Source: Tyzzerella sp. An114 | GTDB taxonomy: Bacteria > Bacillota > Clostridia > Lachnospirales > Anaerotignaceae | DNA length: 64,000 nucleotides | NCBI RefSeq assembly: GCF_002161055.1 | Contig: NZ_NFLT01000003.1 | Span: 186,001 to 250,000 of the forward strand | Reading direction: 5' to 3' | Shown: positions 35,210-44,338 of the stretch, in pieces | How positions within the stretch are numbered: position 1 is the first letter of the stretch | Layout of the letters: the number at the start of each line of letters is the position of its first letter | Notes under the pieces: model-generated | What the model saw: the letters and a program-made list of their open reading frames with translations, nothing else | Databases searched by the model: none | Told to the model about the DNA's origin: nothing | Position numbers and translations under genes: made by a program

Positions 35210-38200
35210 ATGAGCGATGTGAGAATTAAAAAGTTCAAAAAAGTTCTTGTTGCTAACCGTGGAGAAATTGCAATAAGAGTTTTTAGAGCTTTAAACGAAC
35301 TTGGAATACAAACAGTAGGTATATTCTCTAAAGAGGATAAATATTCTCTTTTCAGAACAAAATCTGATGAATCATATATGCTTAATCCTGAAAAAGGACC
35401 TATTGATGCATATCTTGATATAGATGAAATTATAAAAATAGCTAAGTCAAAAGGTGTTGACGCAATTCATCCAGGTTACGGATTTTTATCAGAAAATCCA
35501 GAGTTTGTACAGGCTTGTGAAGAAAATGGAATTGCATTTATAGGACCTTCAAAAGAAATTATGTATGCAATGGGTGATAAAATATCATCAAAACAGAATG
35601 CTATTAAATGTGGAGTTCCTATTATACCAGGTGTTGACCATTCAGTAAAATCCGAAGAAGAAGTTATGAGAATTGCTGATGAAATCGGATACCCTGTAAT
35701 GCTTAAAGCATCAAACGGCGGTGGCGGTAGAGGTATGCGTATTGTAAATTCAAAGGAAGATATGCCTAAAGAATTTGAAGAAGCAAGAAACGAAGCCAAA
35801 AAAGCCTTTGGTGATGACAAGATATTCATTGAAAAATATTTAAGAGACCCTAAACATATAGAAGTTCAGATTATGGGAGACAAATATGGTAATGTTGTTC
35901 ATCTCTATGACAGAGATTGTTCTGTTCAGAGAAGACATCAGAAAGTTGTTGAATTTGCTCCTGCTTTCACAATAAGCGATGCTACTCGTGAAAAAATATT
36001 CAACGATGCTATAAAACTTTCAAAATATGTTGGATATAAAAACGCAGGTACTCTTGAGTTCCTTGTTGATGCTGATGAAAATTATTACTTTATAGAAATG
36101 AACCCACGTATACAGGTTGAACATACTGTATCTGAAATGGTAACAGGAATTGACATTGTTCAGACACAGATACTTGTTGAAGAAGGTTATCCTTTAAATT
36201 CACCTGAAATAAATATACCTTCACAGGAAGCCGTTCATTGTTCCGGTTATTCAATACAGATGCGTGTTACAACAGAAGACCCTGCAAATAATTTCCTTCC
36301 TGACACAGGAAAAATTGTTGTTTACCGTTCAGCAGCCGGAAATGGTATAAGACTTGACGGTGGTACTGCTTATACAGGTGCTGAAATTACACCATATTAT
36401 GATAGCTTACTTGTTAAGATAATAGCAACAGATAGAAACTTTGAAACTACTGTAAGAAAAGCTGTAAGAGCTATGAAAGAAACAAGAATAAGAGGTGTAA
36501 AAACAAATATTCCTTTCCTTATAAACGTTCTTCAGAGTGAAGCATTTATGAAAGGTAAATGTGCTACAACATTTATAGAAAAAACACCTGAATTATTTAA
36601 TATAGCTGTTGGACAGGACAGAGCTACAAAGATTGCTGAATTTATTGGAAATAAGATTGTAAATGAGTCTAAGGGTGAAAAACCTTACTTTGAGCCTATA
36701 AAAGAGCCTGTATTTGATACAGAAAAGAAAATTTACGGTGCAAAAGATGAGTTCTTAAAACTTGGTGCAAGAGAGTTTACACAGAAACTTATGCATGACA
36801 AAAAACTCTATGTTACAGATACAACAATGAGAGATGCTCATCAGTCACTTATGGCTACAAGAATGAGAACAACAGACCTTTTAAAAGCTGCACCTGCAAC
36901 TAATGCTGCTATGGCTAATGGTTTCTCTGTTGAGGCTTGGGGCGGAGCTACATTTGATGTTGCTTATAGATTCTTAAAAGAGTCTCCATGGGTAAGACTT
37001 GAACAGCTTAAAAAGAAAATGCCTAACACACTTATACAGATGCTTCTTCGTGCATCAAATGCTGTTGGATATACAAACTATCCAGACAATGTTGTTAGAG
37101 AGTTTATAAAAGTTTCAGCAGAAAGAGGCGTTGATGTATTCAGAATTTTCGACAGTTTAAACTGGATTGAAAATATGAAAATGCCTATTGAAGAAGCTCT
37201 TAAAACAGGAAAGATTGTTGAGGGTGCTATCTGTTACACAGGAGATATTTTAAATCCTAACGAAAAGAAATACACAGTTGATTACTATATAAATAAAGCT
37301 AAAGAGCTTGAAGCTCTTGGTTGTCATATATTTGCTATTAAAGATATGGCAGGACTTTTAAAACCATATGCTGCAAAAGAACTTTTCTCAGCTCTTAAAT
37401 CAGAACTTAATATTCCGCTTCACCTTCATACACACGATTCAACAGGTAACGGTGTAAGTACAGTTCTTATGGCTGCTGAGGCAGGAGTTAACATTGTTGA
37501 CCTTGCTATTGAGTCAATGAGTACACTTACAAGTCAGCCTTCTATGAACTCTGTTGTTGAAGCTCTTGCAGGAACAGAGAGAGATACAGGAATTAACAGT
37601 GATGAAATAAGAGAACTCAGCAGATATTATGGTGAAGTAAGAAAGATTTATAGCGGTTTTGAGAGTGAAATGAAAACTCCAAATACTGAAATTTATAAAT
37701 ATGAAATACCTGGCGGTCAGTATTCAAACCTTCTTGCACAGGTAAAAGATATGGGTTCTGCTGATAACTTTGATGAAATCAAACAGCTCTATAAAGAAGC
37801 TAATGACCTTTTAGGAAACATTGTAAAGGTTACTCCTTCATCAAAAGTTGTAGGTGACCTTGCTATATTCATGTCAAAGAACGAGCTTAACAAAGATAAT
37901 ATACTCACAAAGGGTAAAGATTTATCTTATCCAGACTCTGTTGTTGATTATTTCTCAGGAAATATTGGACAGCCAGACGGTGGTTTCCCAGAAGAACTTC
38001 AGAAAATTGTTCTTAAAGGTAAAAAACCTATTGATAAACGTCCAGGAGAACTTTTACCACCTGTTGATTTTGAAGAAATTAAAAAACATATTTTAGAAAA
38101 AAATAAAATTAAATCAGTAAACTCAAGAAATGTTATAAGTTATGCTTTATATCCAAAGGTATATGATGATTATTGTACACATCTTGAGTATTACAATGAC

Positions 38201-38656
38201 GTAACAAGACTTGAAAGTCATGTTTATTTCTATGGTCTCAGAAAAGGTGAGGAGACAGTTCTTAAGATTGGCGAAGGTAAAGAAATAACAATAAGATTTA
38301 TTGATATGTCTGAGCCTGATGAAGAAGGAAAAAGAGCTCTTTCATTTGAAATAAATGGTTCTATCCGTGAAATCAAAGTCCTTGATAAGAACCTTGAAAT
38401 TAAGAGTGACAGAAGACCTAAAGCTGATGCAAACAATCCTTCACATCTTGGTTCTTCAATCCCTGGTACAGTAGGAAAGATATTTGTAAGAGAAGGGGAC
38501 AAAGTTGTAAAGAACACTGTTCTTATGACAGTAGAAGCCATGAAGATGGAAACAAGTGTTGTTTCAAAAGTAGATGGTATGATAGACAAGATTTATGTAA
38601 AAGAGGGAGAAAAAGTAAGTCAGGGAGATTTACTTGTATCTTTCATAGAAGAATAA
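35210..38656 (+). CDS. pyc: Pyruvate carboxylase
   Basis: Single-chain biotin enzyme making oxaloacetate from pyruvate and bicarbonate, 1148 residues, the normal full length. Domain order: biotin carboxylase (1 to about 450; KVLVANRGEIAIRVFRA, KASNGGGGRGMR, EMNPRIQVEHTVSE), carboxyltransferase (about 530-1000; TTMRDAHQSL, AIKDMAG and LHTHDSTG with metal ligands), and a C-terminal biotinyl domain with the acceptor Lys in VEAMKMETSV. GGGGGA ribosome site. It provides anaplerotic oxaloacetate and, with acetyl-CoA carboxylase, makes biotin a key cofactor in this window. It is monocistronic between its own leader region and a bidirectional terminator. Confidence 0.96.
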   Translation: MSDVRIKKFKKVLVANRGEIAIRVFRALNELGIQTVGIFSKEDKYSLFRTKSDESYMLNPEKGPIDAYLDIDEIIKIAKSKGVDAIHPGYGFLSENPEFVQACEENGIAFIGPSKEIMYAMGDKISSKQNAIKCGVPIIPGVDHSVKSEEEVMRIADEIGYPVMLKASNGGGGRGMRIVNSKEDMPKEFEEARNEAKKAFGDDKIFIEKYLRDPKHIEVQIMGDKYGNVVHLYDRDCSVQRRHQKVVEFAPAFTISDATREKIFNDAIKLSKYVGYKNAGTLEFLVDADENYYFIEMNPRIQVEHTVSEMVTGIDIVQTQILVEEGYPLNSPEINIPSQEAVHCSGYSIQMRVTTEDPANNFLPDTGKIVVYRSAAGNGIRLDGGTAYTGAEITPYYDSLLVKIIATDRNFETTVRKAVRAMKETRIRGVKTNIPFLINVLQSEAFMKGKCATTFIEKTPELFNIAVGQDRATKIAEFIGNKIVNESKGEKPYFEPIKEPVFDTEKKIYGAKDEFLKLGAREFTQKLMHDKKLYVTDTTMRDAHQSLMATRMRTTDLLKAAPATNAAMANGFSVEAWGGATFDVAYRFLKESPWVRLEQLKKKMPNTLIQMLLRASNAVGYTNYPDNVVREFIKVSAERGVDVFRIFDSLNWIENMKMPIEEALKTGKIVEGAICYTGDILNPNEKKYTVDYYINKAKELEALGCHIFAIKDMAGLLKPYAAKELFSALKSELNIPLHLHTHDSTGNGVSTVLMAAEAGVNIVDLAIESMSTLTSQPSMNSVVEALAGTERDTGINSDEIRELSRYYGEVRKIYSGFESEMKTPNTEIYKYEIPGGQYSNLLAQVKDMGSADNFDEIKQLYKEANDLLGNIVKVTPSSKVVGDLAIFMSKNELNKDNILTKGKDLSYPDSVVDYFSGNIGQPDGGFPEELQKIVLKGKKPIDKRPGELLPPVDFEEIKKHILEKNKIKSVNSRNVISYALYPKVYDDYCTHLEYYNDVTRLESHVYFYGLRKGEETVLKIGEGKEITIRFIDMSEPDEEGKRALSFEINGSIREIKVLDKNLEIKSDRRPKADANNPSHLGSSIPGTVGKIFVREGDKVVKNTVLMTVEAMKMETSVVSKVDGMIDKIYVKEGEKVSQGDLLVSFIEE

Positions 38657-38664
38657 TAAACATT

Positions 38665-38693
38665 AAAAAAGCCGATATTATATCGGCTTTTTT
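38665..38693. terminator. Bidirectional terminator, pyc / radical SAM gene
   Basis: AAAAAAGCCGATA-TTA-TATCGGCTTTTTT between convergent genes; T-runs on both strands. Confidence 0.92.
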
Positions 38694-39609
38694 ATATTCC
38701 TGATAAATCAAAAATAGGAGTATATTCAGATGTGGCAGACATTTTTTCTTGTGAAAATCCATTTTTCATGCCTTTTTCAATAAAATAATCTGTAACTTTT
38801 TCATATTCAAATGTTGTAAGTTTTCTATTTAATTGTTTTATATCTTTGGCTTTATACATAGGTGTATACTGTCTCATAATTGACATATAAGTTTCTGTTC
38901 CCAAGTTATTTTTTACCCAGTCTATTATTTTGAAAGAGTCATTTTTACAGCCAGGAAGAACAAGATGACGAATTATTAAACCTTTCTCCATAATTCCTTC
39001 AGAATTAAAAACATCTTTAGGCTGTTGACGTCTCATTTCAAGTATTGCTTCTGTTGTTTTTTCAAAATAATCAGAAGTAGAGGAAAATTCCAGAGAATAT
39101 TTTTTATCAAAATATTTTAAATCTGGCAAATATACATCTATTAAACCCTCTAAAGTTTTTAACATTTCAACGTTTTCATAACCATTTGTATTATATACAA
39201 CTGGAATTTTAAGTCCTTTATTTTTAGCTATTATAAGGGCTTCTCTTATTTGGGGTATAAAATGAGTAGGTGATACAAGATTTATGTTGTGTACATTTTT
39301 TTGTTGTTGTTCAATAAATATCTCTGCTAGTCTTTCAATAGTTATCTCTTTTCCTTTGTTTTCGCTACTTATATCATAGTTTTGACAAAAAACACATCTA
39401 AGATTACAGCCGGAAAAAAATACTGTTCCTGAGCCTCTTGTGCCGCTTATAACAGGTTCTTCCCAGTTATGTATAGATGCAAGAGCCGCTTTTATATTAT
39501 AACCACTGTTACAATAGCCCCTTTCACCTTTAGTTCTGTTAATATTACATTTTCTAGGGCATACATTACAGTTTTCTAAATATTCATACCATTTTTTAAT
39601 GTTTTCCAT
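38692..39609 (-). CDS. PflX-like radical SAM protein
   Basis: Radical SAM enzyme of 305 residues in the PflX group (COG1313), distant from pyruvate formate-lyase activase. The SAM cluster motif CNLRCVFC lies near residue 70 in FSGCNLRCVFCQNYD. A further Cys group at the N-terminus (CNVCPRKCNINRTKGERGYC) may hold an extra iron-sulfur cluster. No glycyl-radical enzyme gene is adjacent, so no activase partner can be named. The substrate of this family is unknown. It diverges from a small zinc-ribbon gene. Confidence 0.82.
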   Translation of the reverse strand: MENIKKWYEYLENCNVCPRKCNINRTKGERGYCNSGYNIKAALASIHNWEEPVISGTRGSGTVFFSGCNLRCVFCQNYDISSENKGKEITIERLAEIFIEQQQKNVHNINLVSPTHFIPQIREALIIAKNKGLKIPVVYNTNGYENVEMLKTLEGLIDVYLPDLKYFDKKYSLEFSSTSDYFEKTTEAILEMRRQQPKDVFNSEGIMEKGLIIRHLVLPGCKNDSFKIIDWVKNNLGTETYMSIMRQYTPMYKAKDIKQLNRKLTTFEYEKVTDYFIEKGMKNGFSQEKMSATSEYTPIFDLSGI

Positions 39610-39631
39610 AAAATTTTCCTTTCAACCTTTA

Positions 39632-39653
39632 GTAAATACATTTTAGCACTAAA
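39632..39653. repeat. Inverted repeat between divergent genes
   Basis: CCTTTAGT and ACTAAAGG arms separated by AT-rich sequence near 39627-39656, with outer TTTTCC/GGAAAA extending the match. It could be an operator shared by the radical SAM gene and the zinc-ribbon gene. Exact limits are approximate. Confidence 0.4.
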
Positions 39654-39723
39654 GGAAAATATTTTATATATAATTATTCAAAAATATATGATAGAATTAT
39701 GTCACATAAAGGGGGATTGGTCT

Positions 39724-39960
39724 ATGGAAGTTTTAAAAAATTCTATTGATATAAAGATTGAAATTGAAAAAGTGTTTTGTAATGTTTGTGGTGAGGAAAT
39801 AAAAAAAGATATTTACGGATATTATAATGATTATATACATATAGAAAAGGAGTGGGGGTATAATTCGGATTTTGACGGAGAAAAACATTCTTTTGATATA
39901 TGTAGTCAGTGTTATAAAAAAATGGTAAGTGATTTTAAAATACCTGTTAATGGTGAATGA
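39724..39960 (+). CDS. Small zinc-ribbon protein, function unknown
   Basis: Protein of about 78 residues with two Cys pairs, CNVCGEEI and CSQCYKKM, about 40 residues apart, a likely single zinc site. The sequence between them is acidic and aromatic (YGYYNDYIHIEKEWGYNSD). ATG 39724 follows GGGGG by about 8 bp; an upstream in-frame ATG at 39688 lacks a ribosome site. It resembles short clostridial proteins seen near stress or metabolic genes, but no function is assigned. Confidence 0.7.
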   Translation: MEVLKNSIDIKIEIEKVFCNVCGEEIKKDIYGYYNDYIHIEKEWGYNSDFDGEKHSFDICSQCYKKMVSDFKIPVNGE

Positions 39961-39979
39961 AATTAAATAGAAATGATTT

Positions 39980-40009
39980 AAGCCATCTATATTTTAGATG
40001 GCTTTTTTT
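39980..40009. terminator. Bidirectional terminator
   Basis: AAGCCATCTA-TATTT-TAGATGGCTTTTTTT between convergent genes. Confidence 0.9.
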
Positions 40010-40012
40010 AAT

Positions 40013-40591
40013 TTAGAAATATTTGTCCAAAATTTTCTCTGCAATACGTTTTTCTGTGTTTGCTTGAATGGCAACTAAAAGAACGGTTAAAATAAGAACA
40101 ACTTCTTCTTTGTTTTTAAGAGAAGCTATATCTTCTCGCTCAAAAAATTTTTTCTGAACTTCAACATTTATAAGTATATTATCTTTGTTGAATTTTTGCA
40201 GAGCGGTAAAATAACGGTATACAGTTTCTAAAGGCTCACATCTCTCACTGCCCTTTATTGTATTTGTCACAGGAGCAAGAAGCCTTTTTATATCATTTAT
40301 GGAAAGTATTGATTTAAGATGATATATGATAACCAAAAGCATTAAATGATTGCGGGTATATTTCTTTTTTATAGGCGAAGGAAAAAGTTTCGCTTTCGCA
40401 TAATTATTAATCATTGTTTTTGTCAAAACCTTGTCGTCAGTATAACGTTTGTAAGACTTAAGGCTTTCCTCCATAAATGTGGTCACCTGGTCCATATATA
40501 AATCTATATTTGGAATATCGGTTATTTCTATGGTATCCGTTGATGTAACCTCTCCGATTACCCCTTGCAGTTTTTCTATAAAACTGTCCAT
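40013..40591 (-). CDS. DUF1836-domain protein
   Basis: Cytoplasmic protein of about 192 residues, mostly helical, recognised as DUF1836. The central KVLTKTMINNYAKAKLFPSPIKKKYTRNHL segment resembles a MerR-like winged helix, and a hydrophobic helix (LMLLVIIYHLKSIL) follows. A regulatory DNA-binding role is plausible but untested. The start ATG at 40591 follows AAGGTG by about 5 bp; an upstream ATG at 40609 is possible. It diverges from the hemolysin III homologue across 180 bp. Confidence 0.75.
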   Translation of the reverse strand: MDSFIEKLQGVIGEVTSTDTIEITDIPNIDLYMDQVTTFMEESLKSYKRYTDDKVLTKTMINNYAKAKLFPSPIKKKYTRNHLMLLVIIYHLKSILSINDIKRLLAPVTNTIKGSERCEPLETVYRYFTALQKFNKDNILINVEVQKKFFEREDIASLKNKEEVVLILTVLLVAIQANTEKRIAEKILDKYF

Positions 40592-40692
40592 TTCATCACC
40601 TTGCTTCATAATATAGTATTAACAAAAATATTATATAGCAATTTTATGTTGTTATCAACATATTTCAAAAAAAATATATTTATATATACGTA

Positions 40693-40721
40693 TTGCTTTT
40701 ATTTAATATAGATGATACAAT
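40693..40721 (+). promoter_or_regulatory. Promoter of the hemolysin III gene
   Basis: TTGCTT at 40693-40698 and an extended -10 TGATACAAT (TACAAT 40716-40721) with a 17-bp spacer. Confidence 0.6.
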
Positions 40722-40730
40722 ATCTATATT
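40705..40730. promoter_or_regulatory. Inverted repeat straddling the -10 of the hemolysin III gene
   Basis: AATATAGAT, 8-nt spacer, ATCTATATT: a perfect 9-bp inverted repeat centred on the -10, a typical repressor position. The divergent DUF1836 protein is one candidate regulator (inference). Confidence 0.5.
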
Positions 40731-40770
40731 ATAATAAGTAGTTTTTAAAACTATATAAGGAGGAATTAAT

Positions 40771-41427
40771 ATGAGTGAAATTATAGAGAAAAAAGTAAAA
40801 GACCCTATAAGTGCGTTTACACATTTTTTAGGATTTTTAATGTCTATACCGGTTACAATTACTCTTGTATATAAATCATTGGAGGATGGAAATTTTGTAG
40901 CTTCTTTTGCATTCTTAATTTTTGGTGTTTCTTTAATGTTACTTTATGGTGCAAGTACAATTTATCACACTGTAAAGACTGATGAGAGACACACAGCAAT
41001 TTTAAGAAGAATAGACCACATAATGATATTTGTTCTTATTGCAGGAACATATACACCTGTGTGTCTTGTACCTTTAAGAGGAAAATGGGGTTATACACTT
41101 TTGGCTATTGTTTGGGGTATTGCTTTTTTAGGCATATTTTTAAAGATATTTTGGCTTAATGCTCCAAGATTTCTCTCAACAGCAATTTATGTAGCTATGG
41201 GTTGGCTTGTAATGATAGCATTTATGCCTCTTGAAAAAGCTTTACCATTGGGAGGAATAATACTTCTTGCTTTAGGCGGTGTAACTTATACAGTTGGTGC
41301 TATAATATATGCCTTTAAAAGTAAGAGATTACAGTTTAAATATGTCAATTTCCACGATATATTCCATTTGTTTGTAATGGGAGGAAGTTTCTTTCATATA
41401 GTTTTTATGTATGTATATATTTTGTGA
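40771..41427 (+). CDS. Hemolysin III / PAQR-family membrane protein
   Basis: Integral membrane protein of 218 residues with about seven helices, in the bacterial hemolysin III (YqfA, PAQR-related) family. Conserved metal-site residues are visible: Ser/His in GASTIYHTVK, Asp-His in RRIDHIMIF and the C-terminal HDIFHLFVMGGSFFH. Despite the name, haemolytic activity is rarely shown; related proteins influence membrane lipid composition or act as hydrolases. GGAGGA ribosome site. Confidence 0.88.
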   Translation: MSEIIEKKVKDPISAFTHFLGFLMSIPVTITLVYKSLEDGNFVASFAFLIFGVSLMLLYGASTIYHTVKTDERHTAILRRIDHIMIFVLIAGTYTPVCLVPLRGKWGYTLLAIVWGIAFLGIFLKIFWLNAPRFLSTAIYVAMGWLVMIAFMPLEKALPLGGIILLALGGVTYTVGAIIYAFKSKRLQFKYVNFHDIFHLFVMGGSFFHIVFMYVYIL

Positions 41428-41453
41428 AATTGTGTAAAAATTTTATATGTCTA

Positions 41454-41482
41454 TTGATTTTTGTCAAAAATTATGGTATAAA
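41454..41482 (+). promoter_or_regulatory. leuS promoter
   Basis: TTGATT at 41454-41459, 17-bp spacer, TATAAA at 41477-41482 with an extended TGG. It starts the T-box leader. Confidence 0.7.
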
Positions 41483-41499
41483 TATAATCTGAAAAGACA

Positions 41500-41757
41500 A
41501 AAAAGGCTATGAAAAGGAGTAGTAAATATTATATCATTTTTAGAGAGCTGTCGGAAGGTGTAAGACAGTAATGATATTTTTTTGAACTCGCCTTGGAGCT
41601 TCGTTCTGAAAATCTTTAGTTTTTATATAAAGAATAAGTAGGAAACGACGTATAACCTGCGTTAAAGGATTTGAGTGTGGTTTTTATAATAAAACTAAAC
41701 TAGAGTGGTAACGCGGATATATCCTTCGTCTCTAAACTGAGGCGGAGGATTTTTTAT
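41500..41757 (+). ncRNA. Leucine T-box leader of leuS
   Basis: T-box riboswitch sensing uncharged tRNA-Leu. The stem I region begins around GGAGTAGTAAA. The specifier codon CTC is at 41587-41589 within GAACTCGCC. The T-box bulge sequence AGAGTGGTAACGCGG lies at 41703-41717 and pairs with the tRNA acceptor end. The terminator arms ATCCTTCGTCTC and GAGGCGGAGGAT (G-U tolerant) are followed by a T-run to about 41757. Uncharged tRNA-Leu would stabilise the antiterminator and switch leuS on. Confidence 0.93.
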
Positions 41758-41774
41758 TTAAGGAGGAAATTTTT

Positions 41775-44186
41775 ATGAATACTCGCTATGAATTCAGCCA
41801 AATTGAAAAAAAATGGCGTGCAGAATGGGAGAAAAATCCTATTAACAAAGAAGATGAAAAAAAACCTAAATATTATTGCCTTGATATGTTCCCATATCCT
41901 TCAGGCTCAGGTCTTCATGTAGGACACTGGAGAGGTTATGTTTTAAGTGACGTTATAAGCCGTTACAAAGTTTTACAGGGATATCAGGTTCTTCACCCAA
42001 TGGGTTGGGACGCTTTCGGTCTTCCTGCTGAAAACTTTGCTATAAAAAATAATATACACCCTTCTATTGCAACAGCTCAGAATATTGCTAATGCAAAAAG
42101 ACAGCTTCATGATATAAGTGCAATATATGACTGGGATAAAGAAGTAAACACAACAGACCCTTCATATTACAAATGGACACAGTGGATTTTTGTTCAGATG
42201 TTCAAACAGGGACTTGCTTATGAAAAAGAAATGCCTCTTAACTGGTGTCCAAGCTGTAAATGTGTTCTCGCTAATGAGGAAGCTACAAACGGTGTTTGTG
42301 AGCGTTGTGGTGCTACTGTAACAAAGAAAAATCTTCGTCAGTGGATGCTTAAAATAACAGCTTATGCTGAAAGACTTTTAAATGACTTAAATAAACTTGA
42401 CTGGCCAGAAAAAGTTAAAAAAATGCAGTCTGACTGGATTGGAAAAAGCTATGGTGCAGAGGTTGACTTTAAAGTTAAAGATACAGATGAAAAAATTACT
42501 GTATACACAACAAGACCAGACACACTTTACGGAGCAACATTCATGGTTCTTTCACCAGAACATGAACTTGTAAAGAAAATTACAACAGATGAACAGAGAG
42601 AAGAAATGGAAAAATACTGTTTCCTCGCTTCAACAAAATCAGCTGTTGACCGTGTAACAGATAAAGAAAAAACAGGTGTATTCACAGGTAGATATGGCAT
42701 AAATCCTTTAAATGGTGCTCTTGCTCCTATTTGGGTTTCAGACTATGTTCTTGCTGATTACGGTACAGGCGCAATCATGTGTGTTCCTGCCCATGACCAG
42801 AGAGACTTTGAATTTGCTAAGAAATTTGACCTTCCTATAATTCAGGTTATAAAAGAAGAAGGAAAAGAAGATGGCGAACTTACAGAGGCTTATGTAGGCG
42901 ATGGAATTATGATTAATTCCGGAGAATGGAACGGAATGAAAGCTTCTGAAGCAAAAGCAAAAGCTCCTTTATATCTTGAAGAAAAAGGACTTGGAAAGAA
43001 AACTGTAAATTATAAACTTCGTGACTGGGTATTCTCAAGACAGAGATATTGGGGCGAGCCTATTCCTATTGTACATTGTCCACATTGTGGAGCTGTTCCT
43101 GTTCCAGAAGACCAGCTTCCTGTTGTTCTTCCAAATGTTGAGTCATATAAACCAACAGACACAGGTGAATCTCCACTTGCAGATATTGAAGAATGGGTAA
43201 ATACAAAGTGTCCTGTTTGTGGTGCTGATGCTAAGAGAGAAACAAACACAATGCCACAATGGGCTGGTTCTTCATGGTATTTCCTTCGTTATACAGACCC
43301 TCATAATACAGAAGCTTTTGCAAGTAAAGAAGCTCTTGAAAAATGGGCTCCTGTTGATATGTACGTTGGAGGTATAGAGCACGCTGTATTACATCTTTTA
43401 TATGCTCGTTTCTATACAAAAGTTCTTTATGATATTGGAGCTGTAAGCTTTGATGAACCATTTATGAAACTTTTCAATCAGGGTATGATTACAAAAGATG
43501 GATTTAAGATGAGTAAATCAAAAGGAAATGTTGTATCTCCTGACGTTTTAGTTGAAAAATATGGTTGTGACTCATTAAGAATGTATGAACTTTTCGTAGG
43601 ACCACCAGAATTAGACTCTGAATGGGATGATAGTGGAATTGACGGTGTATTCCGTTATCTCAATAAAGTTTGGAAATTTGTTGCAGGATATAAAGATAAA
43701 ATTGTTCCTGCTACAAAAGAAATGGATTTTGCAAGAAATAAAATGATTTATGAGATAACATCACGTCTTGAAGCTCTCACAATGAATACTGTTGTATCAG
43801 GATTTATGGAATATACAAACAAGATGATTGATGTTGCTAAAAATGCAGATGGAATTGACAAAGAGTCTCTTGAGACACTTATAACACTTCTTGCACCTTT
43901 CACACCTCATATTGCAGAGGAAATGTGGAGAGAGATTGGACACGATACATCTGTATTTGAAGCAGGTTGGCCTGTATGTGACGAGTCAAAACTTACTGTT
44001 ACAACTGTTGAAATACCTGTACAGATTAATGGTAAAGTTAAAGACAGTCTCTCAGTAGGTAAAGAGGAAGCTAAAGATGAAGTTCTTGCAAAAGCTAAAG
44101 CGCTTCTTGGAGGAAAAATAGAAGGAAAAACAATAGTTAAAGAAATCTATGTTCCAGGAAGAATTGTAAACTTCGTTGTTAAATAA
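41775..44186 (+). CDS. leuS: Leucyl-tRNA synthetase
   Basis: Class I synthetase of 803 residues. HIGH-type motif PYPSGSGLHVGHWRGY near residue 40, a zinc-binding CPSCKC...CERCG pair, the CP1 editing domain with TTRPDTLYGATF and GTGAIMCVPAHDQRD, the catalytic KMSKSKGN loop near residue 580, and the C-terminal anticodon region. Ribosome site GGAGGA directly after the T-box terminator. Control by the leucine T-box is described in its own entry. Confidence 0.97.
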   Translation: MNTRYEFSQIEKKWRAEWEKNPINKEDEKKPKYYCLDMFPYPSGSGLHVGHWRGYVLSDVISRYKVLQGYQVLHPMGWDAFGLPAENFAIKNNIHPSIATAQNIANAKRQLHDISAIYDWDKEVNTTDPSYYKWTQWIFVQMFKQGLAYEKEMPLNWCPSCKCVLANEEATNGVCERCGATVTKKNLRQWMLKITAYAERLLNDLNKLDWPEKVKKMQSDWIGKSYGAEVDFKVKDTDEKITVYTTRPDTLYGATFMVLSPEHELVKKITTDEQREEMEKYCFLASTKSAVDRVTDKEKTGVFTGRYGINPLNGALAPIWVSDYVLADYGTGAIMCVPAHDQRDFEFAKKFDLPIIQVIKEEGKEDGELTEAYVGDGIMINSGEWNGMKASEAKAKAPLYLEEKGLGKKTVNYKLRDWVFSRQRYWGEPIPIVHCPHCGAVPVPEDQLPVVLPNVESYKPTDTGESPLADIEEWVNTKCPVCGADAKRETNTMPQWAGSSWYFLRYTDPHNTEAFASKEALEKWAPVDMYVGGIEHAVLHLLYARFYTKVLYDIGAVSFDEPFMKLFNQGMITKDGFKMSKSKGNVVSPDVLVEKYGCDSLRMYELFVGPPELDSEWDDSGIDGVFRYLNKVWKFVAGYKDKIVPATKEMDFARNKMIYEITSRLEALTMNTVVSGFMEYTNKMIDVAKNADGIDKESLETLITLLAPFTPHIAEEMWREIGHDTSVFEAGWPVCDESKLTVTTVEIPVQINGKVKDSLSVGKEEAKDEVLAKAKALLGGKIEGKTIVKEIYVPGRIVNFVVK

Positions 44187-44200
44187 TATTTTTTAAATTT

Positions 44201-44248
44201 AAAGGATATGTAGTCTCTTTTTAAAAGAGGTTACATGTCCTTTTTTTA
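44201..44248 (+). terminator. leuS terminator
   Basis: Long imperfect stem AAAGGATATGTAG...TTACATGTCCTTT with an inner CTCTT/AAGAG pairing, followed by a T-run. Confidence 0.85.
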
Positions 44249-44338
44249 TATTTTTTGTATTAAATTGTATGGTCTTGTATTAAAATATAATGTATAATTA
44301 TAACAAACTACATATTTTTAGAAGGGGGTTTTCATTAT

